The notes under the pieces were generated by a model, which saw nothing but the letters and a program-made list of their open reading frames with translations, searched no databases and was not told the origin of the DNA. The position numbers and the translations under genes were made by a program. Positions 1-8,174 of a stretch of DNA of 64,000 nt are shown here, piece after piece. Source of the DNA: Tsukamurella pseudospumae. GTDB lineage: Bacteria; Actinomycetota; Actinomycetes; Mycobacteriales; Mycobacteriaceae. The stretch is taken from positions 1-64,000 of the forward strand of contig NZ_LSRE01000044.1 of NCBI RefSeq assembly GCF_001575205.1, in the 5' to 3' direction. Numbering within the stretch: position 1 is the stretch's first letter; each line of letters starts with the position of its first letter.

Positions 1-2
1 CG

Positions 3-323
3 CACCAGGCCGGCCGACTCGAGGCCGAGCTGAAGAAGATCAAACGCTACAAGCTGATCATCGTGGACGAGATCGGTTACATCCCGTTCGACCCGGACGC
101 GGCGAACCTGTTCTTCCAGCTCGTGAGCACCCGTTACGAGCAGGGCTCGATCATGGTCACCAGCAACCTGCCGTTCGGCCGCTGGGGCGAGACGTTCTCC
201 GACGACATCGTCGCAGCCGCGATGATCGACCGACTGGTCCACCACGCGGAGGTTCTCACCCTCTCGGGCGATAGCTACCGCACCAGATCCCGCCGAGAAC
301 TCCTCGGCAAGGATCGCGACTAA
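3..323 (+). CDS. istB: IS21-family helper ATPase (IstB), C-terminal part
   Basis: IstB is the AAA+ helper that loads the IstA transposase of IS21-family elements onto target DNA. The reading frame is open from base 3, so the 5' half lies outside the window. The visible 106 residues begin just before the Walker B strand (KLIIVDEIGY) and continue through IstB-typical segments: NLFFQLVSTRYE, then SIMVTSNLPFGRWGE, then DRLVHHAEVLTLSGDSYR. It ends at a TAA with the usual basic tail. Nothing visible is broken. Whether the full gene and its istA partner are intact cannot be judged here. Family assignment is firm; the gene is partial because of the window edge, not because of a visible mutation. Confidence 0.9.
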   Translation, partial: HQAGRLEAELKKIKRYKLIIVDEIGYIPFDPDAANLFFQLVSTRYEQGSIMVTSNLPFGRWGETFSDDIVAAAMIDRLVHHAEVLTLSGDSYRTRSRRELLGKDRD

Positions 324-386
324 ACACCCGACAGCTGCTCAACTTTCAGCCGTCGTCTGCTGATCAGATTTCACCCGCCGTTGACA
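324..386. mobile_element. Probable right end of the IS21-family element
   Basis: Directly after istB there is a short non-coding stretch ending in ...CCGCCGTTGACA near base 386. A short tail after istB that ends in CA is typical of IS21-family elements, whose termini are TG...CA. Beyond it an open frame resumes that has no start codon of its own (386-460), consistent with the element edge abutting a disrupted gene. The left end is outside the window, so the inverted repeat and target duplication cannot be confirmed. Confidence 0.45.
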
Positions 387-460
387 ACGTCAAAGCCGCA
401 TTCGGCGCCCGTAATCCCGGCTATCCCAAGTGGCTGGAGCAACAGCTCTGGACCGACTGA
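386..460 (+). pseudogene. C-terminal remnant of an unidentified gene
   Basis: About 24 codons stay open up to a TGA at 458-460 and read NVKAAFGARNPGYPKWLEQQ followed by LWTD. The composition, with Trp, Tyr and Pro-Gly-Tyr-Pro, looks protein-like rather than random GC-rich frame. It has no start codon and abuts the presumed IS21 terminus, so it is best read as the 3' stub of a gene cut by the insertion. I do not recognise the family. The 53 bases from 461 to 513 hold nothing further that I can call a gene. Confidence 0.25.
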
Positions 461-487
461 CCACCGACCCTGCACCCAACATCATTC

Positions 488-538
488 AAGCGTTCTGCGA
501 CGAATCCGGCGGGTGGATCCAAGGGGCTAGCGCAACAC
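488..538 (+). repeat. Extended inverted repeat, left copy (partner 1748-1798)
   Basis: Fifty-one bases at the left edge of the IS30 element align without gaps to the reverse complement of 1748-1798 with about 41 matches. The outer 15 bases are perfect (AAGCGTTCTGCGACG) and the inner 24 nearly so, with a poorly matching middle. This is longer than normal IS30 termini. Either the element has unusually long ends or it landed in a pre-existing palindrome. Confidence 0.7.
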
Positions 539-1771
539 TATGCGGCCAGGTCCGATAGTAGATGTTCGAGCGCCTCGGCGGGTGTGCGCCAGTCGAGGCG
601 TTTGCGGGGCCGGCCGTTCAGTTCGGCAGCGACGAGATCGAGGTATCCCGGTCCCCATTTGGAGAGGTCTGTACCTTTCGGGAAGTACTGGCGAAGAAGA
701 CCATTGGTGTTCTCGTTGGTTCCGCGTTGCCACGGAGAATGGGGATCGCAGAAGTAGATGTCCATGCCTGTGGCGTCGGTGATCGATTGATGGTGAGCCA
801 TCTCGGCCCCTTGATCCCAGGTCACGCTTCGTCGTAGTTGCTCGGGCAGCGCGGTTATTTTCGCGATCATCGCCGCCGCGACGTTATCGGCGCTGTGGTC
901 GCCGGGAAGGTGCAGCAGCATCACGAAGCCGGTCGCCCGCTCGACGAGTGTGCCGATCGCCGACCCCGACTCGGTCGACCCGAGGATCAGATCCCCTTCC
1001 CAGTCGCCGGGGATCGCTCGATCCTCCACCTGCTTGGGGCGCTCGCTGATGTTGACCATCTCGTGGATGAACCGGCGCCGTTCCGTGGTCCGATGCGGCT
1101 TACGCATCGTCCTTCCGGTGCGAAGATGCCTGGTCAACTCTCGTCTGAGTTCACCGCGCCCCTGCACGTACAGGGCCTTGTAGATCGTCTCGTCAGACAC
1201 GCGCATCTCCGGATCATCGGGAAACTCCACCCGCAGCCGGTGGGAGATCTGCTCCGGACTGTAGTTGCTCGTCAGCCACTGCTGGACCACCTCATGCAGC
1301 CGCGGGCAGGCCGCCAACTTCGTCGCAGTCGCTCGATGCGCAGCAGCTTCGGCCCGCCGCTGCGCAGTCGACGCCCGATACCGCGCCGGATAGACGTACT
1401 CCTTGCCCTTGACGAACGTCGACGTCGTCCCCATCCGCCGCAGTTCACGACTGATCGTGCTCGGTGCCCGATCGAGGCGCCGCGCGATCTCGTTGACCCC
1501 GACCTTCTCGGCCCGCAACAGCGCGATCTCCTCCCGCTCGGCGAACGATAACCGCTGGTAAGAACCACGACACGGGATACGAACAGCTCGCTTCACACCA
1601 CCACGCTGCCGGAACCACTTGCGGGCGGTGTTGTCCGCCACACCGGCAGCGACGGCGGCCTCAGCAACCGTCAACTCCCGCCGGATCCCAACCCAGAAAT
1701 CACGCTCACGCTCTGCCAGATACACGACACTTCACCCTTCAGAATGGGTGTTGCGCTAGCCGCTTGGAGCC
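515..1771. mobile_element. Complete IS30-family insertion sequence
   Basis: About 1.26 kb bounded by near-perfect 24-bp inverted repeats at 515-538 and 1748-1771, matching at 22 of 24 positions. The inner 14 bases (GGCTAGCGCAACAC and its complement) are identical. A single intact transposase fills the interior on the minus strand. The similarity between the flanks continues outward: 488-502 (AAGCGTTCTGCGACG) reappears inverted at 1784-1798. No direct target duplication is obvious, so the exact outer boundary is uncertain. Confidence 0.85.
538..1725 (-). CDS. IS30-family transposase
   Basis: A 395-residue DDE transposase, full length for the family. The N-terminal half has the helix-turn-helix regions of IS30 enzymes (LTVAEAAVAAGVADNTARKW, then LSFAEREEIALLRAEKVGVN with IARRLDRAPSTISRELRR). 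The C-terminal RNase H-fold domain shows the three acidic residues: Asp in PGDWEGDLI, Asp in TWDQGAEM, and Glu in QRGTNENTNGLLRQYFPKG. The call starts at a GTG (MYLAERERD) preceded by a GAAGG-type ribosome-binding site. The stop falls inside the left inverted repeat, as is usual for compact IS elements. The frame is intact, so the element may still be active. Confidence 0.95.
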   Translation of the reverse strand: MYLAERERDFWVGIRRELTVAEAAVAAGVADNTARKWFRQRGGVKRAVRIPCRGSYQRLSFAEREEIALLRAEKVGVNEIARRLDRAPSTISRELRRMGTTSTFVKGKEYVYPARYRASTAQRRAEAAAHRATATKLAACPRLHEVVQQWLTSNYSPEQISHRLRVEFPDDPEMRVSDETIYKALYVQGRGELRRELTRHLRTGRTMRKPHRTTERRRFIHEMVNISERPKQVEDRAIPGDWEGDLILGSTESGSAIGTLVERATGFVMLLHLPGDHSADNVAAAMIAKITALPEQLRRSVTWDQGAEMAHHQSITDATGMDIYFCDPHSPWQRGTNENTNGLLRQYFPKGTDLSKWGPGYLDLVAAELNGRPRKRLDWRTPAEALEHLLSDLAA

Positions 1772-1798
1772 AAGGCGCCAATCCGTCGCAGAACGCTT
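1748..1798 (-). repeat. Extended inverted repeat, right copy (partner 488-538)
   Basis: Reverse-complement partner of 488-538. The inner end carries GTGTTGCGCTAGCC and the outer end CGTCGCAGAACGCTT. The SUKH gene begins about 58 bases further right. Confidence 0.7.
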
Positions 1799-1855
1799 CG
1801 AAAGATGCTCCGGCCGAGCCATGCTCGACGATCGCCCGTCCGATAGTGTCCGTGC

Positions 1856-2512
1856 ATGCATCCGCTGATCACCAGTCTGGACGCGGCACTCGAGGTCAAC
1901 TACCCCGAGTTCCACGCCGCCCTCGGTCCCGGCTCCTCACAGGAGGATCTCGACGAGTTGGAGCGCGTCTTCGGCATGCCGCTCCCGCAGCTCTACCGTG
2001 ACTTTCTCGCCTGGCACGGCCCGCGCCCCCGAGGCTTCCAGCAGGCGGTGCTCTCCGTCGGGAACTACGACATCACGTCCGCGCAGTTGGTGATCGAAGA
2101 GGTGCGGCTCATGCGCGACCTGCGGCACGCCGAGACCGGTTGGGTCGAGACCGCCTGGTGGGGCGAGTACTACCTACCCCTCATGCGGCACGGCGGTCCC
2201 CAGATCGTCATCGACATGACCGGCGAAGCGCTCGTCAAGAAGTGGGGTGAGCCCCAGTACGCCGGCGCGCCGGGTCAGATCCTCGAGTTCCACCACGCTG
2301 ACGAGCTGCGAGACATCCACGCACGGGACTTGGAAACGTGGATCGAGACGGTCGCGGTGGCAGCCGAGCGCGAGCTCTTCGCGGACCGTAGCAGGGGTAC
2401 GTGGGCCGAGCTGGAGCTCGACCAGGACGTGTTCGACACGCTGCTCACAGAGGCGGATCCAGAGTTTCCAGTTCCGGTCAGCCAGTTGCTCGACCTGTCC
2501 GACTTCGAGTGA
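1856..2512 (+). CDS. SMI1/KNR4 (SUKH-1) family protein
   Basis: A 218-residue soluble protein with the SMI1/KNR4 (SUKH) fold. The diagnostic N-terminal block is visible (EEDLDELE-type helix QEDLDELERVFGMPLPQLYR, then DFLAWHGPRPRG). It is followed by the conserved centre (YYLPLMRHGGPQIVIDMTGE) and a C-terminal helix with DLETWIETVAVAAERELF. In bacteria this superfamily mostly supplies immunity proteins to polymorphic toxins, but some members are housekeeping. No toxin gene is adjacent: an IS30 element lies upstream and decayed coding debris downstream, so it may be an orphan immunity gene. Start is an ATG; no strong ribosome-binding site is visible. Family call firm, role inferred. Confidence 0.85.
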   Translation: MHPLITSLDAALEVNYPEFHAALGPGSSQEDLDELERVFGMPLPQLYRDFLAWHGPRPRGFQQAVLSVGNYDITSAQLVIEEVRLMRDLRHAETGWVETAWWGEYYLPLMRHGGPQIVIDMTGEALVKKWGEPQYAGAPGQILEFHHADELRDIHARDLETWIETVAVAAERELFADRSRGTWAELELDQDVFDTLLTEADPEFPVPVSQLLDLSDFE

Positions 2513-2529
2513 CGAACGCGCAGCAGCCC

Positions 2530-2720
2530 CTCACCGAAACCGGTGCGCCAGTTCGACTCCGGCACCTTCACCGACGAGGGGAACACCTTCACCGGCGCCG
2601 CGCCCGGACACCTGGCAGTTGTACGACGCCGTGTCCCCCGCCATCGACGAGCTCGACGCCCGCTCACGATCCGCTGGACTACCCGACTCCGTCAGGTCTG
2701 CCCGCGATCAGGGTATGCAG
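2530..2720 (+). pseudogene. Decayed, frameshifted coding remnant
   Basis: This lies in the 344-base gap between the SUKH gene and ilvE. One frame reads RQFDSGTFTDEGNTFTGAAP and then turns into arginine-rich nonsense. From about 2605 a different frame reads DTWQLYDAVSPAIDELDARS and continues plausibly to about 2720. Joining the two needs a one-base indel near 2600-2612 and gives one continuous protein-like stretch of about 60 residues. I cannot assign a family. The remainder of the gap (2721-2856) shows nothing convincing. Confidence 0.3.
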
Positions 2721-2856
2721 CGGGCGCATAACCCACCGCAAGCATCACAGGTCAGAGGGTATGCGCGGGACGCATCGCTTGCGGGAAGGACCATCGGTTC
2801 TCGGCGCGCCCCGACCCCCGACTCCTACCCCGCGGCCAGCGCCCCGCGGCTCCCGC

Positions 2857-3960
2857 TCAGCCCAGCGTCTCCATCCAGCCGTGCGTGTCCGGCACGGTGC
2901 CGCGCTGGATACCGGTGAGGGTCTCGCGCAGGGCCATGGTGATCTCGCCGGACTCACCGTCGCCGATGGTGAAGTCCTCGGATGCGCCCTTGACCCGCCC
3001 GACGGGGGTGATGACCGCGGCGGTGCCGCAGGCGAAGACCTCGGTGATGGCGCCGGACGCGGCGCCCTCCTTGAGCTCGGTGACGGTGATCCGGCGGACC
3101 TCGGTCTCGAAGCCCGCATCGCGCGCGAGCTGCAGCAGCGAGTCGCGGGTGACGCCCGGGAGCAGCGTGCCGGTGAGCTCGGGGGTCACCACGCGGGCCT
3201 CCGAGCCGGAGCCGAAGACGAAGAACAGGTTCATCCCGCCCATCTCCTCGATCGTCTCGTGCTCGAGCGCGTCGAGCCACACGACCTGGTCGCAGCCCTG
3301 CTGCGCGGCCTGCGCCTGCGCGACGAGCGACGCGGCGTAGTTGCCGCCGCACTTGGCGAAGCCGGTGCCACCGGGGGCGGCGCGCACGTACTCACGCGAG
3401 AGCCACACCGAGACCGGCTTGATGCCGCCGGAGAAGTAGGCGCCGGCCGGTGAGGCGATCACGAGGAACCGGTAGCTGTTGGACGGCTTGACGCCGAGGG
3501 TCTCCTCGTCGGCGAAGATGAACGGCCGGAAGTACAGGGCCTCCTCACCACCGGCGGCGGGCACCCAGTCGGCGTCGATCGCGACGAGCTGCTTGAGCGC
3601 CTCGATGAACACCTCCTCCGGCAGCGGCGGGATCGCCAGGCGCTCGGCGGAACGCTGGAAGCGCGCCGCGTTCGCCTCGGGCCGGAAGGTGGCGATGGCA
3701 CCGTCGGGCTGACGGTAGGCCTTGAGACCCTCGAAGATCTCCTGCGCGTAGTGCAGCACCGCCGCGGACGGCTCCATCGGAATGGGGCCGTAGGGCAGGA
3801 CCTCGGCGTCGTGCCAGCCCTGCTCCTTGCTCCAGCGGAGGGAGACCATGTGGTCGGTGAAGTACCTGCCGAATCCCGGGTTCGCCAGGATCTCGGAGCG
3901 CTCAGCCGCAGAGCGGGGGTGGTCGTTGCGGGTGAGGGCGAAGGCCGTGCCAGTTGTCAT
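2857..3960 (-). CDS. ilvE: Branched-chain amino acid aminotransferase
   Basis: IlvE (367 residues) is a fold-type IV PLP enzyme that interconverts valine, leucine and isoleucine with their 2-keto acids, using glutamate/2-oxoglutarate, in the cytoplasm. The catalytic PLP lysine is Lys203 in [17 protein letters not shown], and the class IV signature continues with [16 protein letters not shown]. Length and sequence match the mycobacterial enzyme (Rv2210c). The start chosen is the ATG giving [15 protein letters not shown]. The same frame stays open far upstream through gcvT, but that part is GC-driven noise. gcvT lies upstream on the same strand with a hairpin between them, so ilvE probably has its own promoter in the 110-base gap. 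Confidence 0.97.
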   Translation of the reverse strand: MTTGTAFALTRNDHPRSAAERSEILANPGFGRYFTDHMVSLRWSKEQGWHDAEVLPYGPIPMEPSAAVLHYAQEIFEGLKAYRQPDGAIATFRPEANAARFQRSAERLAIPPLPEEVFIEALKQLVAIDADWVPAAGGEEALYFRPFIFADEETLGVKPSNSYRFLVIASPAGAYFSGGIKPVSVWLSREYVRAAPGGTGFAKCGGNYAASLVAQAQAAQQGCDQVVWLDALEHETIEEMGGMNLFFVFGSGSEARVVTPELTGTLLPGVTRDSLLQLARDAGFETEVRRITVTELKEGAASGAITEVFACGTAAVITPVGRVKGASEDFTIGDGESGEITMALRETLTGIQRGTVPDTHGWMETLG

Positions 3961-4044
3961 GAAAGCTGATTCTACGACCCGCGCCCACCCACGCGGGCCG
4001 TACCAATCAGTAGGAACCCCGAGTATTTTTTCGGAGTCCCCGCC

Positions 4045-4065
4045 CGGGCCCCGCGAAGGGGCCCG
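4045..4065 (-). terminator. Hairpin downstream of gcvT
   Basis: CGGGCCCC, loop GCGAA, GGGGCCCG: a perfect 8-bp GC stem five bases past the gcvT stop, without a U tract on the minus strand. It is plausibly a GC-hairpin terminator of the kind common in actinobacteria. Confidence 0.5.
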
Positions 4066-4070
4066 AGCGC

Positions 4071-5171
4071 CTACTTCGTATTCGCCTCGACGAACGGCGG
4101 CAGCACGACCTCGCACTCGATCCCGCGGCCGCGCACGTCCACGCTCACGGTGTCGCCCTTGGCGACGCCCGCCTCGGAATCGATGAGCGCCAGCGCGATT
4201 CCCGTCTTCAGAGTGGGACTGAAGGTTCCCGACGTGGTGGTGCCGATGGGAGCACCGTCGGCCCCGAGGACCGTCAGGTCCGCGCGGAGGACGCCCTTGC
4301 CCGTGGCCCGCAGGCCCCAGAGCTTCCGGGCCGGGCCCGCCTCCTTCTCGGCGAGCAGCGCGTCGCGCCCCACGAACTCCGGCTTCTTCCAGCCCACGGC
4401 CCAGCCCGCGCGAGCCTGGACGGGGCTGATGTCGACGGTGAGCTCGTGCCCGTGCAGGGGATAACCCATCTCGGTGCGCAGGGTATCGCGGGCGCCGAGG
4501 CCGGCGGGCTGGCCGCCACGGGAGGTGATCTCGGGCAGGAGGGCGCGGAAGACGGTCTCGGCGTCGCCCCAGGCGGGGATGAGCTCGTAGCCGTGCTCGC
4601 CGGTGTACCCGGTGCGGCACACCCGCACGGGCGTCCCGTTCAGGGAGGCGTCCTCGTAGGCCATGTACTCCATGTCCGTCGGCAGCCCGACGGCCTGCAG
4701 CACCTCCGCCGACGTCGGCCCCTGGACCGCGAGCACGGCGTAGTCGCGGTGCTGATCGACGACGGTGACCCCTTCCGGAGCGCGCTCGCGCAGGTGCTCG
4801 ACGACGGCCGCGGTGTTGGCGGCGTTGGGCACGAGGAAGAGCTCGTCGTCGGAGACGTAGTAGACGATGAGGTCGTCGATGACGCCACCGGACTCGTTGG
4901 TGCACAGCGTGTACTGCGCCTTGCCGGGGTGGATCTTGCCGAGGTCGGCGGTCAGGACACGATTGACGAAGTCCGCGGCGCCCGGCCCCGCGACGGTGGC
5001 CTTCCCGAGGTGGCTCACGTCGAAGATCCCCACGGCCTCGCGCACGGCAGTGTGCTCGCCGACGGTGCCCGCGTACTTGACGGGCATCGACCAGCCGCCG
5101 AAGGGCGCGAACGCCGCCCCCAGCTCCACGTGCACGGCGTTCAGGGGGCCCTCGATCAGCGTCTCGCTCAT
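4071..5171 (-). CDS. gcvT: Aminomethyltransferase (glycine cleavage T protein)
   Basis: GcvT (366 residues) takes the aminomethyl group from the H-protein lipoyl arm and makes methylene-tetrahydrofolate and ammonia. Visible hallmarks are the N-terminal [40 protein letters not shown], the catalytic acidic pair in [11 protein letters not shown] (Asp99/Asp100), [13 protein letters not shown], and [20 protein letters not shown], followed by the C-terminal barrel domain. Length is normal. The start is an ATG ([10 protein letters not shown]). Other gcv genes (gcvH, gcvP) are not in the window. The nearby lipB and lipA genes supply the lipoyl cofactor the system needs. Confidence 0.97.
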   Translation of the reverse strand: MSETLIEGPLNAVHVELGAAFAPFGGWSMPVKYAGTVGEHTAVREAVGIFDVSHLGKATVAGPGAADFVNRVLTADLGKIHPGKAQYTLCTNESGGVIDDLIVYYVSDDELFLVPNAANTAAVVEHLRERAPEGVTVVDQHRDYAVLAVQGPTSAEVLQAVGLPTDMEYMAYEDASLNGTPVRVCRTGYTGEHGYELIPAWGDAETVFRALLPEITSRGGQPAGLGARDTLRTEMGYPLHGHELTVDISPVQARAGWAVGWKKPEFVGRDALLAEKEAGPARKLWGLRATGKGVLRADLTVLGADGAPIGTTTSGTFSPTLKTGIALALIDSEAGVAKGDTVSVDVRGRGIECEVVLPPFVEANTK

Positions 5172-5206
5172 GACAGCACCCTATCGGGGCCGTGCCGCGC
5201 GGGAGA

Positions 5207-5350
5207 TCAGTCCAGTGCCGAAAGGTTGATCCGGAGGGCTAACGGCATCGTCGTCAGGTACTCACCGCGCGCGACCACGCCCTCGTAGGCGCCGTCCACC
5301 AGGGTCGCTCCAGCGAGAGGAACTGCGGATCGGGCGCGGCGGTCTTATCC
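5207..5350 (-). pseudogene. Decayed fragment, possibly Uma2-family nuclease C-terminus
   Basis: This fills the gap between gcvT and the next gene. One minus-strand frame ending at a TGA (5207-5209) reads TLVDGAYEGVVARGEYLTTM followed by [13 protein letters not shown] second frame just upstream reads DPQFLSLERPW. The layout (…DGAY-E-V…PL-L-I-LSAL-stop) resembles the C-terminus of Uma2/DUF820 endonuclease-like proteins. There is no start codon and a frame change is needed, so this is a remnant at most. The family suggestion is tentative. Confidence 0.25.
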
Positions 5351-5376
5351 GGATCGTGCGCCCGGGTGACGCGGGG

Positions 5377-6030
5377 CTACAGGTCCAGCCTGATCACGGC
5401 GCCGGGCTGCTCGATCAACACCGCGGTCCCGTCCATCCGGAAGCCGTTGCGGGACCCGATGAGATCCACCTCGCGGTCCAGTGCCGCGAGCCGCTGGGCG
5501 GCGTCGGTGTCGGCCGGATCCGCTTCGACCGCTGCGACCAGGGCGGCGCGTTCCGCGTTCCGAAGCCGGGCGAACTCGCCGACCTCCTCGATGGTGGGGT
5601 TGCGGCGGCGCAGCTGACGCACCACCGCCGCCACGATCAGCGCGAGCGCGAGCACCACGACGATCACGGTCACCGTCCACGCCACCGGATGTGAGGGGTT
5701 TGCGGCGTCCGCGACCATCTGGTCGTAGGTCTTGGTGTACTCGAGCGTGCCGTACTGGCTCCCTCCGCGGTGGTACTCGCAGACGTCGCCGGGGCTCATC
5801 GCCCGACCCTCGCACTTCGCGTCCGGTGCCATCTTCGCCGCGAGCCACCAGACCCCGCCGAGCACCACCGCGCAGAACACGACGGCCCCCGCCGTGAATT
5901 TCAGGAGGTACGCCCAGCCACCGGTGACCCCGGCCGGCCACGTCGCCCATCCCGCGACCTTCTGCGCGACATCCGCCCGAGCATTCATCGTGGAACCGAA
6001 CCGGTCCAGCCGGCCGCGTTGCTCTTTCAT
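5377..6030 (-). CDS. Two-pass membrane protein of unknown function
   Basis: A 217-residue protein not recognised as a named family. After a short charged N-terminus and an amphipathic stretch there is a membrane segment (AGAVVFCAVVLGGVWWLAAK). An extracytoplasmic loop follows with two cysteines (KCEGRAMSPGDVCEYHRGG) that could form a disulfide. A second membrane segment (VAWTVTVIVVVLALALIVAA) leads into a cytoplasmic tail rich in charged helix (EEVGEFARLRNAERAALVAA). The ATG at 6030 is chosen; a GTG at 6051 in the same frame is an alternative. It stands between the gcvT-side debris and a uracil permease with no clear operon partner. Confidence 0.6.
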   Translation of the reverse strand: MKEQRGRLDRFGSTMNARADVAQKVAGWATWPAGVTGGWAYLLKFTAGAVVFCAVVLGGVWWLAAKMAPDAKCEGRAMSPGDVCEYHRGGSQYGTLEYTKTYDQMVADAANPSHPVAWTVTVIVVVLALALIVAAVVRQLRRRNPTIEEVGEFARLRNAERAALVAAVEADPADTDAAQRLAALDREVDLIGSRNGFRMDGTAVLIEQPGAVIRLDL

Positions 6031-6091
6031 GGCGTGCACGATACGGCTCACCGATTGCGGATGCCTTGTCCCGCGCTTGGGGCCGGCCGTG

Positions 6092-7357
6092 TCAGCCGAG
6101 CGCCTCCGAACCCCGCCGACCGAGCAGCCTCATCCCCTGGTAGATCACGATCGCGGCGACGGAACCCAGCGCGATACCGGTGAACACCACCTGCCCGAGC
6201 GACCAGGTGAAGTCCGCGATCCCGATGATCAGCGGCACGGCTGCCGTCAGTTGGTTGATCGGCTGCGAGAAGTCGACCCGCGCCTGCACCCAGATCCGCA
6301 CACCGAGGATGCCGACGAGACCGTAGAGCGCCGTCGTGATCCCGCCGAGCACGCCGGGCGGGATCGACGCGATGACGGCGCCCACCTTCGGCGACATCCC
6401 CAACAGCACCGCTGCCACGCCGGCCACCCAGTACGCGGCGGTCGAGTATACACGGGTCGCGGCCATGACGCCGATGTTCTCCGCGTAGGTGGTCGTCGCC
6501 GACCCGCCGCCCGCGCCGGCGAGCACCGTCGCGAGTCCGTCGGAGACGAGGGCCCGGCCCATCACGGGGTCGTAGTCCTCGCCGGTCATCTGCGCGACGG
6601 ACCGCACGTGCCCGACGTTCTCCGCCACCAGCACGAGCACCACCGGCAGGAACATCGGCAGCACGGCCCACGAGAACGACGGGGCGTGGAACTCCGGGAA
6701 CCCGATCCACGACGCGGCCGCGATCTTCGACGTGTCGACCTCGCCGCGGAACGACGCGACGGCGTAGCCGATGAGCACCGATGTGAAGATCGCGAGTCGC
6801 CCGAGCATGCCCTTGAACAATGCGAGCGAGGCGATCAGGCAGACCAGCGTGATGGTGGCCGTGACGGCCGCCTTCTCGTAGTTCGCCTTCGCGGCCGGCG
6901 CCAGGTTCAGGCCGATCAGGGCCACGATCGCGCCCGTCACCACGGGCGGCATCAGCTTCTCGATCCAGGCGGTCCCCGCGACGTGGACCACCGCGCCCAC
7001 CAGCATGAGCAACACGCCGACCGCGACGATCCCGCCGAGCGCGGAGCCCATCGAATGCGACGCGGTCGCCGCCGTGATCGGCGCGATCACCGCGAAGCTC
7101 GACCCCAGGTAGCTCGGCAGCCGGTTCCCGGTGATCACCAGGAACAGCAGGGTCCCGACACCGGAGAAGAGCAGCGTCGTCGCGGGCGGGAAGCCGGTCA
7201 GCACCGGCACCAGGAACGTGGAGCCGAACATGGCCACCACGTGCTGCACGCCGATGCCGAGCGTCTTGGGCCAGGGCAGCCGCTGGCGCGGACCCACCAC
7301 GTCGGTGCCGTCGACCTCGGCCCAGGTGAACCGCTCACGCAATGTCATGCGGTGCAT
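6092..7357 (-). CDS. Uracil/xanthine permease, NCS2 family
   Basis: A 421-residue nucleobase:proton symporter of the inner membrane. UraA-like hallmarks are clear: GIGVQHVVAMFGSTFLVPVL near the N-terminus, LPSYLGSSFAVIAPITAA, the substrate-binding Glu in VLVLVAENVGHVRSVAQM, and AGGGSATTTYAENIGVMAAT followed by TRVYS, which matches the GENIGV motif of uracil transporters. About 12-14 hydrophobic segments follow. Uracil is the likely substrate; xanthine is the alternative. Start is the ATG giving MHRMTLRERF, with a second ATG three codons in. The gene is monocistronic by appearance. Confidence 0.88.
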   Translation of the reverse strand: MHRMTLRERFTWAEVDGTDVVGPRQRLPWPKTLGIGVQHVVAMFGSTFLVPVLTGFPPATTLLFSGVGTLLFLVITGNRLPSYLGSSFAVIAPITAATASHSMGSALGGIVAVGVLLMLVGAVVHVAGTAWIEKLMPPVVTGAIVALIGLNLAPAAKANYEKAAVTATITLVCLIASLALFKGMLGRLAIFTSVLIGYAVASFRGEVDTSKIAAASWIGFPEFHAPSFSWAVLPMFLPVVLVLVAENVGHVRSVAQMTGEDYDPVMGRALVSDGLATVLAGAGGGSATTTYAENIGVMAATRVYSTAAYWVAGVAAVLLGMSPKVGAVIASIPPGVLGGITTALYGLVGILGVRIWVQARVDFSQPINQLTAAVPLIIGIADFTWSLGQVVFTGIALGSVAAIVIYQGMRLLGRRGSEALG

Positions 7358-7389
7358 CTTGGCAGGCGCCGTCCGGGACCCGCGCGCCC

Positions 7390-8154
7390 CTACCCGTGTG
7401 CCGCGAGGTGAACGCTCGCCCGACCCCCGTCGACGTCGAGGACGGTGCCGTGGACGAAGGCCGCGGCATCGGAGGCGAGAAAGACCACCGCGGCCGCGAT
7501 CGCTTCGGGCGCACCGGATTCCCTGGCGGGTGCGGTCGCCATCAACGGATCGCCAGGGAACCGGCCGGCAGCGACCTCGGGCGGGCGGATCACGCCCGGC
7601 GACACCGCGTTCACCCTCACGCCCGACGGACCGTACTGTGCGGCCCACGAACGCGTCAGCGCTTCGAGGGCCGCCTTCGTCGAGGCATACAGGCCGTCCC
7701 CAGGCAGGCCGAGCCGGGCGACCCAGGACCCGAGGTTGACCACGGCGGAGCCGGGGGCCATGCGCGGAGCAAGGTGATGTGTGAGGAAGAACGGCGCCTT
7801 GACGTTCACGCCGTACATGCGGTCGACAAGAGCGTCGTCCGCGATCGGAGCGTCGGTGCCCGACGGGTAGATCCCTGCGTTGTTGACCAGGACATCTATC
7901 CGTCCGCCGGTCAACTCCCATGCGGCGTCACCGAGTGCACGACTGCGAACGGACGAGCCGTCGAGGTCGGCACGGACGAAATCGGCTCGACCTCCGGCCT
8001 GCAGGATGGAGTCGATGACGGCGGCGCCCCGCGCCTCGTCGCGCCCGGAGACGACGACGTGCGCGCCTTCGGCGGCCATCGCGATCGCGATGGCGCGGCC
8101 GATGTTGCTGGTGGATCCGGTGACGAGGGCGCTGCGCCCACTGTGAATTCCCAT
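7390..8154 (-). CDS. SDR-family oxidoreductase
   Basis: A 254-residue classical short-chain dehydrogenase. The Rossmann glycine motif is TGSTSNIG near residue 12, with NNAG at the end of strand 4, the catalytic Ser in VVNLGSWVARLGLPG, Tyr-x3-Lys in GLYASTKAALEALTRSWA, and the C-terminal VRVNAVSPGVIRPP and GTVLDVDGGRAS. NAD(P)H-dependent reduction or oxidation of an unknown carbonyl or alcohol is expected. It is transcribed divergently from a TetR-family gene, and a perfect 10-bp inverted repeat sits in the 60-base space between them. Control by that regulator is therefore very likely. Confidence 0.9.
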   Translation of the reverse strand: MGIHSGRSALVTGSTSNIGRAIAIAMAAEGAHVVVSGRDEARGAAVIDSILQAGGRADFVRADLDGSSVRSRALGDAAWELTGGRIDVLVNNAGIYPSGTDAPIADDALVDRMYGVNVKAPFFLTHHLAPRMAPGSAVVNLGSWVARLGLPGDGLYASTKAALEALTRSWAAQYGPSGVRVNAVSPGVIRPPEVAAGRFPGDPLMATAPARESGAPEAIAAAVVFLASDAAAFVHGTVLDVDGGRASVHLAAHG

Positions 8155-8174
8155 GGCCGCGACGGTAGGAGCAT

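Noticed and set aside
838-1551. Plus-strand open frame inside the IS30 element
   Set aside because: Antisense to an intact transposase with all catalytic residues; no independent start signal or domain.
2857-4905. A single 682-codon minus-strand frame seeming to fuse ilvE to upstream sequence
   Set aside because: Only the part downstream of the ATG at 3960 has protein-like content; the rest is arginine-rich antiphase sequence across the real gcvT gene, open only because of high GC.
5172-5206. Possible glycine riboswitch upstream of gcvT
   Set aside because: The 35-base space plus the following debris shows no tandem aptamer features, and the length before the remnant is too short.
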